DNA of 64,000 bases from Microvirga makkahensis (GTDB lineage Bacteria > Pseudomonadota > Alphaproteobacteria > Rhizobiales > Beijerinckiaceae). The position numbers were made by a program, and so were the translations under genes. A model generated the notes under the pieces. The model searched no databases. It was not told the origin of the DNA and saw only the letters and a list, made by a program, of their open reading frames with translations. Positions 8,995 to 18,000 of the stretch are shown piece after piece; position 1 is the stretch's first letter, and every line of letters starts with the position of its first letter. Location: positions 186,001-250,000 of the forward strand of contig NZ_WURB01000001.1 in the NCBI RefSeq assembly GCF_009830105.1, given 5' to 3'.

Positions 8995-10422
8995 ATGCCT
9001 CTTTCTCCCTCCTACCGTGCTTCGACCGGCCATCAGGAGCTCGGGGCCGACTTCTACGATATCGTCATGCCTGCCCGCTTTCCTGCGCATCTCCTACGGC
9101 ACCGGAATCGGCGGTGGGCCGCACGCACAGGTCTCGAGAGCCTGACGGAAGACGAGTGGGTGAGACATTTCGGCTTCTTCGAGCCGCTTCCCGGCAGTTT
9201 CCGGGAGCCCCTCGCACTCCGTTATCACGGGCACCAGTTCCGGACCTACAATCCTTATCTGGGCGACGGTCGCGGATTTCTTTTCGCGCAGTTGCACGAC
9301 ACCCGGGATGACCGATTGCTCGATCTCGGCACCAAGGGAAGCGGGCAAACACCCTGGTCGCGTCATGCCGACGGACGCCTGACACTGAAGGGCGGCGTCC
9401 GGGAGGTCCTGGCGGCGGAGATGCTGGAGGCGCTCGGCGTCAACACGTCGAAGTCGTTCAGCCTGGTCGAGACCGGGGAGGAACTCGAGAGAAGTGACGA
9501 GCCATCGCCGGCGCGCTCTTCGGTTCTCGTGCGCCTCAGTCATTCACACATCCGTATCGGAACGTTCCAGCGCCTACTCTATCTCGACGAGACCCGCAAC
9601 ATCAGCAAGCTGCTCGACCACACGATCATAACCTACCTGCCGGAGATCTGGCGCGATAGCGAGACGGAACGGGCAACCGCTTTTCTCGACGAGGTTTGCC
9701 GGCGGGTGGCGCGCATGGGCGCCCAATGGATGGCGGCAGGCTTTGTGCACGGAGTTCTCAATACGGACAACATCAACGTCATGGGCGAAAGCTTCGATTA
9801 CGGTCCCTGGCGTTTTCTGCCGATCTACGATCCGGCTTTCACCGCTGCGTATTTTGATGAAACTGGGCTTTATGCTTTTGGACGCCAGCCTGACGCCCTG
9901 TTGTGGAATTTGTTCAGGCTTGCAGAGTGCTTTCTGCCGATTGCCGAGCAGAGCAGGCTGGAAGCATCGCTCGCCGCCTTCGAGCCAGTGCTGCATCGTG
10001 AGTTCGCCGCGGCGATCCTCCGCCGTCTCGGCCTTCGCCCCCGATCCCCTGAACAAAACGGAACGCTTGCCAGAAGCCTTTGGACATTCCTGCTCAGCAC
10101 GAAGGCGCCGTTCGAACAGACCTTCTTCGACTGGTTCGGCGGCTTGCGCAGCATTGAGCGTGCGCGACGCAGCCCTTCTTCCTCACTCTATTCAGATGCC
10201 GCCTTTCAACCTTTCCGTACCGCTCTCGAGGAGTTCGAACCGTTGGCTGAAGCCGCGCTGGACCACGCCTATTTCGCAAGAGAGAGGCCCTGTACGATGC
10301 TGATCGACGAGGTCGAAGGACTTTGGGAGTCGATCGCGAGCCGGGACGACTGGTCTGCGTTCAGTGCCAAACTTGCAGAGACCGAGATGATGGCTGAGGC
10401 CTATGGCTTGCGTGATACGTGA
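8995..10422 (+). CDS. selO: SelO/YdiU-family protein adenylyltransferase (AMPylase)
   Basis: 475 residues, close to E. coli YdiU (478). SelO is a pseudokinase that transfers AMP from ATP to Ser, Thr or Tyr of target proteins, with roles reported in redox stress. Family blocks seen in order: RYHGHQF and LGDGRGFLFAQL, DLGTKGSGQTPWSR (with the nucleotide-binding Lys), DGRLTLKGGVREVLAAEM, VRLSHSHIRIGTFQ, and the active-site stretch HGVLNTDNINVMGESFDYGP. The C-terminus is convergent with the LuxR-type regulator gene 57 bp away. The ribosome binding site is weak (AGGA), so a slightly different start is possible. Confidence 0.9.
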   Translation: MPLSPSYRASTGHQELGADFYDIVMPARFPAHLLRHRNRRWAARTGLESLTEDEWVRHFGFFEPLPGSFREPLALRYHGHQFRTYNPYLGDGRGFLFAQLHDTRDDRLLDLGTKGSGQTPWSRHADGRLTLKGGVREVLAAEMLEALGVNTSKSFSLVETGEELERSDEPSPARSSVLVRLSHSHIRIGTFQRLLYLDETRNISKLLDHTIITYLPEIWRDSETERATAFLDEVCRRVARMGAQWMAAGFVHGVLNTDNINVMGESFDYGPWRFLPIYDPAFTAAYFDETGLYAFGRQPDALLWNLFRLAECFLPIAEQSRLEASLAAFEPVLHREFAAAILRRLGLRPRSPEQNGTLARSLWTFLLSTKAPFEQTFFDWFGGLRSIERARRSPSSSLYSDAAFQPFRTALEEFEPLAEAALDHAYFARERPCTMLIDEVEGLWESIASRDDWSAFSAKLAETEMMAEAYGLRDT

Positions 10423-10478
10423 AGGTGCACGCCGCTGGAGTCATCACCGCGCGCCCTGACCGAGCGCCGGACAGTAAG

Positions 10479-11198
10479 CTAGACGCCGCTCATCAAATTG
10501 CGCTTGCGGTTCGGATACGGACGCGCTCCGGCGACGGCCGCTGCCGCACGGTTATTGACACCGAAGTAGCGGAAGATCGCAGCCATATGGATTTTGACGG
10601 TTCCCTCACCCAGTCCGAGGGCCTGGGCGATCTCCTTGTTCGTCTTGCCTTGCACGAGCAGATCCAACACATCCTGCTGGCGCGGCGTCAACGGACTACC
10701 GGATGGGGCCTCCGCCGCAATCGCCCTGTCCCTGCTTTCACTGGATTGCCGGCTCTCATCGTCTGACTTTTCAGCGGTTTCCGCTGAGATATCCGCCAAG
10801 CTGGGAGGAACGTAAATTCCACCGTCGAAGATTAGCTTGAGAGCTGCGGTCATCGCCTCGGCACTCAGGCTTTTGAGCATGTAGCCGTGCACACCTGCCT
10901 CAAGAGCCAAGAGGATGTTGCGCCGGTTGCCGGTTGTGGAAACGACGGCAATTCTTGTCTGCGGAAAGCATTCGCGCACCGTACGCAGATTGGTTGGCGT
11001 TCTTACGCCCGGCGTGGAAAGACTGAACAAGGCAAGCGCGACATTCGGATACTCGCCCAATTGTTCCAAAGCGCCATCCAAAGAACCGGCTTCGATGATG
11101 CGAGAGCAGTCGAATTGCCGCTCGAGGATTGCCCCCACTGCCATGCGAAAATACGCATCATCATCGACAATCAAGCCGACGCGCGGAGGCGCACTCAT
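10479..11198 (-). CDS. NarL/LuxR-type response regulator with atypical receiver
   Basis: 239 residues with an N-terminal receiver (about 5-125), a Ser/Glu-rich linker and a C-terminal LuxR HTH (TPRQQDVLDLLVQGKTNKEI, then GLGEGTVKIHM). The acidic pocket (DDD at 12-14), Ser/Thr 87-88 and Lys109 are retained, but the phosphoacceptor Asp is Ser59 (ALFSLSTPG where VLLDLxMPG is expected). Phosphorylation at the usual site is therefore unlikely, and it may act as a constitutive or ligand-modulated regulator. The ATG at 11198 has AAGGGG seven bases upstream; an in-frame TTG at 11213 would place that site inside the gene and is rejected. It lies downstream of glgA1 on the same strand, so control of the glycogen island is a possible role. 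Confidence 0.85.
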   Translation of the reverse strand: MSAPPRVGLIVDDDAYFRMAVGAILERQFDCSRIIEAGSLDGALEQLGEYPNVALALFSLSTPGVRTPTNLRTVRECFPQTRIAVVSTTGNRRNILLALEAGVHGYMLKSLSAEAMTAALKLIFDGGIYVPPSLADISAETAEKSDDESRQSSESRDRAIAAEAPSGSPLTPRQQDVLDLLVQGKTNKEIAQALGLGEGTVKIHMAAIFRYFGVNNRAAAAVAGARPYPNRKRNLMSGV

Positions 11199-11481
11199 GG
11201 AATTCCCCTTCAAGACACCCGCTCGATAGAAAAGGCAAAGAACAAATGCAACTCAGAAGAGCCCCACTGACCAACGTTCCGCAACTCCGGAGCATACCTG
11301 AATTATATATTGTAATCATGTTAATATTCGGTATCCGCGGTCGCTGCTGCCTACCGCCGAAAGGACTCGGCGGAATGGCCCATGCACGCTCGAGCCCGCG
11401 AGCGCAGCGCGGATCCACGATTCCGTGCTGCTGAACAGGAGCGAACTGGCTAATTTGCCGGCCTCTGCAGGGGCTGGAGGA

Positions 11482-13011
11482 TCAGTTGCAGGCTGCGGTG
11501 TGGCAGGCGCGCTCGTAGACCTTTCTGTACTTGGAAGCCGAGCTTTCCCATCCATGGGGCCGCTGCATCGCGGCTTTTCGCATGGCCGAGAGGCGCGATC
11601 TTGAGCGGAACGTCTCAAGTCCCCGTTTGATCGCATCCATGAAGCGGTAGAGACATGGCTCTCCGAAGAGGAACCCGTTGACTCCGTCCTCAATAGTATC
11701 CGCAAGCCCCCCCGTCTTGTGGGCAATCGGCAGAGACCCGAAGCGCTGCGCATACATCTGACTCAGACCGCAGGGCTCGAACCGGGAGGGCATGAGGAGG
11801 AAGTCGCTGCCGGCATACATACGGCGCGCAGCCCCTTCGTCGTAGCCGATCCTCACGCCCACTGATCCGGGATGCCGCTCCGCCAGAGCCCGAAGTTCGG
11901 CTTCGAACCGGGCCTCGCCCTGCCCGATGACGGCGATCTGGCCACCTTGCGACACGATCGTTTCAGCGGCCGAAATAGCAAGATCGACGCCTTTCTGGTG
12001 AACAAGGCGCGATACGACAGCAAACAAGGGACCATTGGAAAAGGCAAGCCCAAAGCTCTTGCGCACGTTGTTCGCGTTCGCGCGCTTACCCCGGAAGTTT
12101 TCGGCGGAGAAACGACTGACCAAGTAAGGGTCCTTGCTTGGATCCCAGCTCGGATCGATGCCATTGATAATACCGTCGAGGCGGCCTTGGTGAGCCCTTG
12201 TCCTCAGAAGGCCATCAAGCCCGCAGCCGAATTCCGGTCGCGTGATTTCCTGGGCATAAGTCGCGCTTACGGTCGTGATATGAGAGGAATAGAAAATTCC
12301 CGCCTTTAGGAAGGAAAGCTTACCGTGGAACTCGACACCGTTGATGTTAAATGCGTCATCGGGAATTCCGAGGCAAGGCAAGCGATCACGATCGAAGATT
12401 CCCTGATAGGCAAGGTTATGAATGGTCAGAATGGTCGGGATATGCTGCCCTCGCCATGTGAGATAGGCCGCAGCCAGACCCGAGGGCCAATCGTTGAGAT
12501 GCAGGAGGTCTGCTCTCCAAAGAGGATCTCCGCCCCCGCAGGCGATATCAGCCGCCGCCAAGCCTAGACGTGCGAAGCGGATGTCGTTGTCGCTCCAGTC
12601 CCTGCCGAAGGCATCGACATAGGGAGAGCCGTCCCGCTCGTACAACTCCGGGCACAGGAGCACGTAGACGGTCAATCCGTCCCTTGTCAGACCACGGCCA
12701 AGTCCGCAACCCGGAATCCCGAACGAAGCCGGCAGACGCGCAATCTCCTCGATCGCCCCGATCTGGGAAAGAACCTGCCGGTAGCCCGGAATGAGGATGC
12801 GGACGTCATAATGCTGCCGTAAAGCGCGTGGCAAGGCGGCAGAGACCTCCCCGAGACCTCCCGCCTTGATGTAATCGGCGATCTCAGATGTCACGAAAAG
12901 AATGGACTGTCTGCGGGTGACCGAAATCGAGGATTGACGATTCTGGCGCAGATCGGCATGTGCCACTGCCGCGAAAGCCGCGCCAGCTTCCGAGTGAAAT
13001 GCTTCCAACAT
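11482..13011 (-). CDS. glgA: glycogen synthase (ADP-glucose type), copy 1
   Basis: About 509 residues of a GT5 glycogen/starch synthase, which transfers glucose from ADP-glucose to an alpha-1,4-glucan end. The ADP-glucose loop KxGGL appears as KAGGLGEV, a variant of [46 protein letters not shown] and the C-terminal [21 protein letters not shown] with KTGGLADTI are all present. The frame is open to 13227, but the ATG at 13011 matches family length and lies about 60 bp downstream of a perfect EcfG-type promoter. The longer start would put that promoter inside the coding region. It is clearly diverged from the second glgA in this island (24644-26095). Confidence 0.88.
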   Translation of the reverse strand: MLEAFHSEAGAAFAAVAHADLRQNRQSSISVTRRQSILFVTSEIADYIKAGGLGEVSAALPRALRQHYDVRILIPGYRQVLSQIGAIEEIARLPASFGIPGCGLGRGLTRDGLTVYVLLCPELYERDGSPYVDAFGRDWSDNDIRFARLGLAAADIACGGGDPLWRADLLHLNDWPSGLAAAYLTWRGQHIPTILTIHNLAYQGIFDRDRLPCLGIPDDAFNINGVEFHGKLSFLKAGIFYSSHITTVSATYAQEITRPEFGCGLDGLLRTRAHQGRLDGIINGIDPSWDPSKDPYLVSRFSAENFRGKRANANNVRKSFGLAFSNGPLFAVVSRLVHQKGVDLAISAAETIVSQGGQIAVIGQGEARFEAELRALAERHPGSVGVRIGYDEGAARRMYAGSDFLLMPSRFEPCGLSQMYAQRFGSLPIAHKTGGLADTIEDGVNGFLFGEPCLYRFMDAIKRGLETFRSRSRLSAMRKAAMQRPHGWESSASKYRKVYERACHTAACN

Positions 13012-13069
13012 GTTGTCACGAGGGCGCGCTCCCCATTGACCTCCCGCGCCCAAAGCAGGTCGCGCTTTT

Positions 13070-13095
13070 AACGCATTCCCCCTCCGGAAAGTTCC
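13070..13095 (-). promoter_or_regulatory. EcfG-type stress promoter for glgA1
   Basis: Read on the minus strand: GGAAC (13095-13091), 17 bp, CGTT (13073-13070). This is an exact match to the GGAAC-N16/17-CGTT consensus of alphaproteobacterial EcfG sigma factors. It sits about 59 bp upstream of the glgA1 ATG at 13011 and 125 bp from the matching promoter that faces treZ. Confidence 0.65.
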
Positions 13096-13220
13096 GCAAG
13101 GAATTCGACTATTTTTTGCTACTCCGGCTGGCTGGCGGCACGGTTTATCTTGGAGACTGAATTCGCAGCATGGATGTTCGGCCCCACCCACAAGCTCGAC
13201 TGCCATTTTTGCTGGCCTTG

Positions 13221-13245
13221 GGAACATTGCACAGCGAAGCTCGTT
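13221..13245 (+). promoter_or_regulatory. EcfG-type stress promoter for treZ
   Basis: GGAAC at 13221-13225, 16 bp, CGTT at 13242-13245, an exact consensus match. The -10 element ends 29 bp before the treZ ATG at 13275. It supports that start over the in-frame ATG at 13170, which would lie upstream of the promoter. Confidence 0.68.
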
Positions 13246-13274
13246 CGCAAGTGCCCCGTACTTTTGGAGAACTC

Positions 13275-15095
13275 ATGCGGCGAAGTCACTTGATGCCTTT
13301 TGGGGCAGAAATCGTCAACGAAGGCGTGCGTTTCTCTCTCTGGGCTCCGACGGCCCGTGAGGTCAAGCTCGTGCTGGACGAGGCAGAGCACCCCCTCGAG
13401 CGGCAGGACGATGGCTGGTACCGGATCATCTCGCCCGGCGCCCGGAGCGGTAGCCGCTATGGCTACAGGATCGACGGCGCCCTCACGGTGCCGGACCCTG
13501 CCTCGCGCTTCCAACCAGACGATGTGCACGGCTTGAGCGTTGTCGTGAACCCGAATGCTTACGAATGGTCAGATGCCTCGTGGGTCGGGCGACCGTGGGA
13601 GGAAACCGTTCTCTACGAGGTGCACGTTGGCACTGCGACTCCGGAGGGCACGTTCGCCGGCCTTATGGGTAAACTCGAAACCCTCCGCGATACCGGCATC
13701 ACGGCGGTTGAGCTGATGCCGATCGCGGAATTCCCGGGCCGCCGGAACTGGGGCTACGATGGCGTCCTCCCCTATGCGCCCGATGCTTCCTACGGCAGCC
13801 CGGAGGATCTGAAGCGGCTGATCGACCGCGCACACGAACTCGGCCTGATGATGTTCCTCGACGTGGTCTACAACCACTTCGGACCATCCGGGAATTATCT
13901 CCACACCTATGCCGAATCCTTTTTCACTGACCGGCACCCGACACCATGGGGTGCCGGTATCAATGTGGATGGCGAGGGGAGCCATATTGTCCGCGACTTC
14001 TTCGTTCACAATGCACTCTACTGGTTGGAGGAATACCACTTCGACGGCCTGCGCTTCGACGCCGTTCATGCCATCGTCGACGACAGCAAGCCTCATTTTC
14101 TCGAGGAGCTTGCCACGCGCATCCGCCAAGCTGCTCCCGAGCGCCACATCCATCTCGTGCTGGAGAACGAAGCCAACCAGGCGCGCTGGCTCGAACGCGG
14201 CACCGACCGAAAGCCGCGCCTGCACACGGCGCAATGGGCCGACGACATCCACAATTCCTGGCATGCTTTGCTGACTGGCGAGAATGAAGGGTATTACGAA
14301 GATTACGCTGACCAGCCGCTCAAACGCCTGAGCCGCGCGCTCGCGGAAGGTTTCACATATCAGGGCGACCCATCCTCCCACCGGCCCGGCGTCATTCGTG
14401 GCGAGCCGTCCGCTCACCTGCCCCCAACGGCCTTCGTATCATTCCTCCAGAACCACGATCAGATTGGCAACCGGGCCTTCGGCGAGCGCCTCGCCCATCT
14501 CATTCCTCCGGAGCGTCTTGCGCTAGCGCAGGCCGTCTTCCTCCTCTCGCCTCATATTCCGTTGATCTTCATGGGTGAGGAATGGTCGGCATCCTCGCCC
14601 TTCCAGTTCTTCGTCGATTTTGAGGCGGAGCCCGATCTCGCCGAGGCTGTGCGTGAGGGTCGACGGGGCGAGTTCAAACATTTCAAGGCCTTTGCCGATC
14701 CCGCGACGGCGCAGCGCATTCCCGACCCCACGGATAGGGCGACGTTCGAACGCTCCAGGATCGATTGGGCCGAGCCGGAGCGCTCGCCGCACCGCGAAGC
14801 ACTTCAGGAAACGAAGCGGCTGCTGTTGCTGAGGCGAGACGAGATACTGCCTCTTGTCATGAGCGGATACCAAGGCTCCCGGCACCTGATTCCGCAGGAG
14901 AACGCCCTTGACGTGACCTGGATTTTCAGAGGTGGAACGCTCCGCGTGCTAGCGAACTTCGGAGACCGCCCCCTGTCGGCTGACGTCGGCGGAAAGGCGC
15001 ACGTGGTCTGGTCGAACGCTGATCCCACATTGGTGGATGGACGCGTTAGGCTCGCAGCGTGGAAAGGGATCGTCGCCAGAGAGGCGTCCGCATGA
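13275..15095 (+). CDS. treZ: malto-oligosyltrehalose trehalohydrolase
   Basis: 606 residues, GH13. TreZ releases trehalose from maltooligosyl trehalose made by TreY. An N-terminal CBM48-like domain (FSLWAPTAREVKLVL) is followed by the (beta/alpha)8 barrel with FLDVVYNHFGPSGNY near residue 193, the nucleophile region GLRFDAVHA near 258, the acid Glu in LENEANQA near 297 and NHDQIGNR near 393. VYNHFGPSGNYL and WADDIHNSWHALLTGE are characteristic of TreZ rather than branching enzymes. The ATG at 13275 has GGAG five bases upstream. The stop overlaps the start of the malQ::treY fusion (ATGA), so the two trehalose activities are translationally coupled. Confidence 0.92.
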   Translation: MRRSHLMPFGAEIVNEGVRFSLWAPTAREVKLVLDEAEHPLERQDDGWYRIISPGARSGSRYGYRIDGALTVPDPASRFQPDDVHGLSVVVNPNAYEWSDASWVGRPWEETVLYEVHVGTATPEGTFAGLMGKLETLRDTGITAVELMPIAEFPGRRNWGYDGVLPYAPDASYGSPEDLKRLIDRAHELGLMMFLDVVYNHFGPSGNYLHTYAESFFTDRHPTPWGAGINVDGEGSHIVRDFFVHNALYWLEEYHFDGLRFDAVHAIVDDSKPHFLEELATRIRQAAPERHIHLVLENEANQARWLERGTDRKPRLHTAQWADDIHNSWHALLTGENEGYYEDYADQPLKRLSRALAEGFTYQGDPSSHRPGVIRGEPSAHLPPTAFVSFLQNHDQIGNRAFGERLAHLIPPERLALAQAVFLLSPHIPLIFMGEEWSASSPFQFFVDFEAEPDLAEAVREGRRGEFKHFKAFADPATAQRIPDPTDRATFERSRIDWAEPERSPHREALQETKRLLLLRRDEILPLVMSGYQGSRHLIPQENALDVTWIFRGGTLRVLANFGDRPLSADVGGKAHVVWSNADPTLVDGRVRLAAWKGIVAREASA

Positions 15096-18000
15096 GTAAG
15101 TTCGAGGCTATCCTGGAGCGCATGGCCGAATTGGTCGGCCTTTCGCCGGATTATGCGGATGCCTTCGGGCGAAGCATCAAGACCAGCCCGGAAACCCGCA
15201 ACGCCATTCTCGCGGCTCTAGACCTCGGCACCGCCTCCGAAGGGGAAGCCAGGGAAAGTCTTTCGCGTCTGGAAAAGCTGAAAACCGGCCTCATTCCGGG
15301 CGTCATTCCGATTCCGTCAGACCGCCCGGCGAATGTAACGTTGCGCGCGAAGACAGGGCCGCTCAACTGGACGATCATCGAAGAGAACGGCGCAACGCAT
15401 GAAGGGAGATCGGCCGGTGGAGAGACCGCGCTGAAGCTTCCTGCTCTGCCCATGGGCTACCATCGTCTCGCGCTCGGCGCTTTCGAGGCCACGCTCGTCG
15501 CCGCTCCCGAAAGCTGCTGGCGACCTGAAGCGCTGAAGGGCCAAAACCGGCTCTGGGGTATGGCCGCCCAGATCTATTCCCTCCGCTCTGGGCGGGACCT
15601 CGGCATCGGCGACTTCTCGGATGTCGCCCTCCTGGCGGAGAAGGTCGGTGCTTTGGGCGGGGCCTTCCTGGGTCTCAGCCCAGTCCATGCCCTTTTTTCC
15701 GCCGACCGTACGAAGATCTCACCCTACTCACCCTCATCGCGGCTTTTTCTGGAAGCACTCTACATCGACCCTACCGCCGTAGAAGGCTTCGCCGGGAGCG
15801 ACGCTGAAAGGTTTCTCGACAGGCCCGATGTTCGGGAGCGCTTGTCGCATCTCCAAAGCGCTCAATTCGTCGATTATGCGCAAGTATGGTCGATCAAACG
15901 CACCGCTCTCGACGCTCTGTGGAGGCACTTTCGAATATCCGGCGAGCAATCAGCCTTCGAAACCTTCCGTCGCGACGGCGGGCAGGCTCTCGAGGCGCAC
16001 GCCACCTTCGAGGCTCTCTCGGAACATTTCCGTGAGCAAGGGTGCACATGGATCGGGGAATGGCCAGAGGCCTACCGGGATATCCGAACTGCAGAGGTCA
16101 GTCGCTTCCGTTCGGAGCATGAGGAGCGCATCGCGTTTCATGTCTGGCTGCAATGGCTCGCCGACCGGCAACTGGCGCAAGCCGCGGAATGCGCGCAGTC
16201 CGCCGGACTAACGATAGGCCTTTACCGCGATCTCGCCGTCGGCGCCGATGGCGGCGGCTCGGAAATCTGGGCAACACCGGAGCGGTTCGCTCCCGGGCTT
16301 GCTATCGGCGCACCTCCCGATCCTTTGGGCCCGCAAGGCCAGAACTGGGGCCTGCCCCCTTTCAATCCTCTCACGCTGGAGGAGCAGGGCTTGGCAGCCT
16401 TCCGAGATCTGGTAGCGGCGAACATGCGGCATGCAGGCGCAATCCGCATCGATCACGCTTTCCAGCTTCAGCGCCTCTTTCTTATTCCTTCGGGAGCGCC
16501 GGCCTCGCAGGGCGCCTATGTCGATTATCCATTCGAGGCGATGCTCGCGGTTCTGCGCATCGAGAGCCATCGCGCACGTTGCCTCGTCATCGCGGAGGAT
16601 CTCGGAACCGCCCCGAAAGGGTTCTCTGACGCCATCATGACGTCCGGCGTGCTCAGCTATCGTGTCCTTCCCTTCGAGCGCGACGGCTCGTCGTTCAAGA
16701 GACCCGACGAGTATCCACGCTCGGCGCTCGCCGTTCTTACGACCCATGATCTCCCGACATTCCGTGGCTGGTGGCGGGGGCTGGACATCGATCTGCGCCA
16801 GACACTCGGTGTGTTCGATCCGGTAACCGCCGCCGAGGAGCATGCGGCCAGAGAGGTGGACAAGCGATCTTTTGCAACGGCTCTCCATGAGCAAGGCCTG
16901 CTGCCTACTGCCGAGAGGCCGCGTGAACCGCCTCTTGAGGAAGCGGTGCGTTATCTCGCCCGCACCGCGTGCGCTCTCACGGCCTTGCAGGTCGAGGATG
17001 CCGCCGGTGAGCTGAATCAGCCCAACATGCCGGGGATGGATGCGGGCCACCCCAACTGGCGCAGGCGTCTTTCCAAAACGATCGAGTCAATGGCGGCTCC
17101 CGGGAGCCTGATGGCGAAATTGGCCGTCGCCGTGACGGAAGAGGGCCGGCATGGTCATGCCCCCAGGAACAGCCTCGCCTCTCCTCCGCCCCGCGCCACT
17201 TACCGGCTCCAGTTCCACAAGGATTTCACCTTCGACGACGCCGTCAAGATCGTGCCGTACTTGGCGAGGCTCGGCATCAGTCACGTCTACTCGTCTCCTA
17301 TTCACATGGCGAGTCCTGGCTCTACGCATGGCTACGACATTGCGGACCATTCCACGATCAATCCTGAACTGGGAGGGGAAGAAGGATTTCGCCGCCTCTC
17401 GGATACCTTGACGGCGCACGGCCTGAAACTTCTGCTGGACATCGTCCCCAACCATATGGGCGTTGGCGGCCAGACGAATGGATGGTGGCTGTCCGTTCTC
17501 GAATGGGGGCGGTTATCGCCGGTTGCAAATGCCTTCGACATCGACTGGGAGCGGCCCGGCGCACAAGGCAAACTCATCATTCCCGTTCTAGGGAGTCTTT
17601 ATGGCGAGGCTCTGGAAAACGGCGAGCTGCAGGTGAGGTTCGATGAGGAGGATGGGAGCTTCAGTGTCTGGCACTGGGAGCATCGGCTCCCGATCTGCCC
17701 GACGTCGTATCCCCTCGTGCTCGACTTGGCCCTGGCGGCATTCGACGATGGAGTGAAAGCGGGGGAACTGCTCGCGCTGACGGAGCGCCTGCGCATCTTG
17801 GGTGAACGGGCGGTGTCGGATGATCCTTCCGGGCTGCCGGAATCTGGACAAGCCTTGAAGCGGCAATTAGCGAACCTCATCGCCACTCACCCCTCGGCCC
17901 GGAAAGCCCTCGACCGTGCGCTGGCGATGATCAATGGCACGAAAGGCGAACCCGAGAGCTTCAACACGTTGCACCGCCTCATCGAGGCCCAGGCCTACAG

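Noticed and set aside
9870..10303. Overlapping frames on both strands within selO
   Set aside because: selO has complete family motifs in its own frame; the others are shadows.
13012..13227. N-terminal extension of glgA1 to 13227
   Set aside because: The added 72 residues have no family similarity and would contain the EcfG-type promoter of the gene.
13170..13274. N-terminal extension of treZ to 13170
   Set aside because: It would start upstream of the exact EcfG-type promoter. The ATG at 13275 has a good ribosome binding site and the expected N-terminus.
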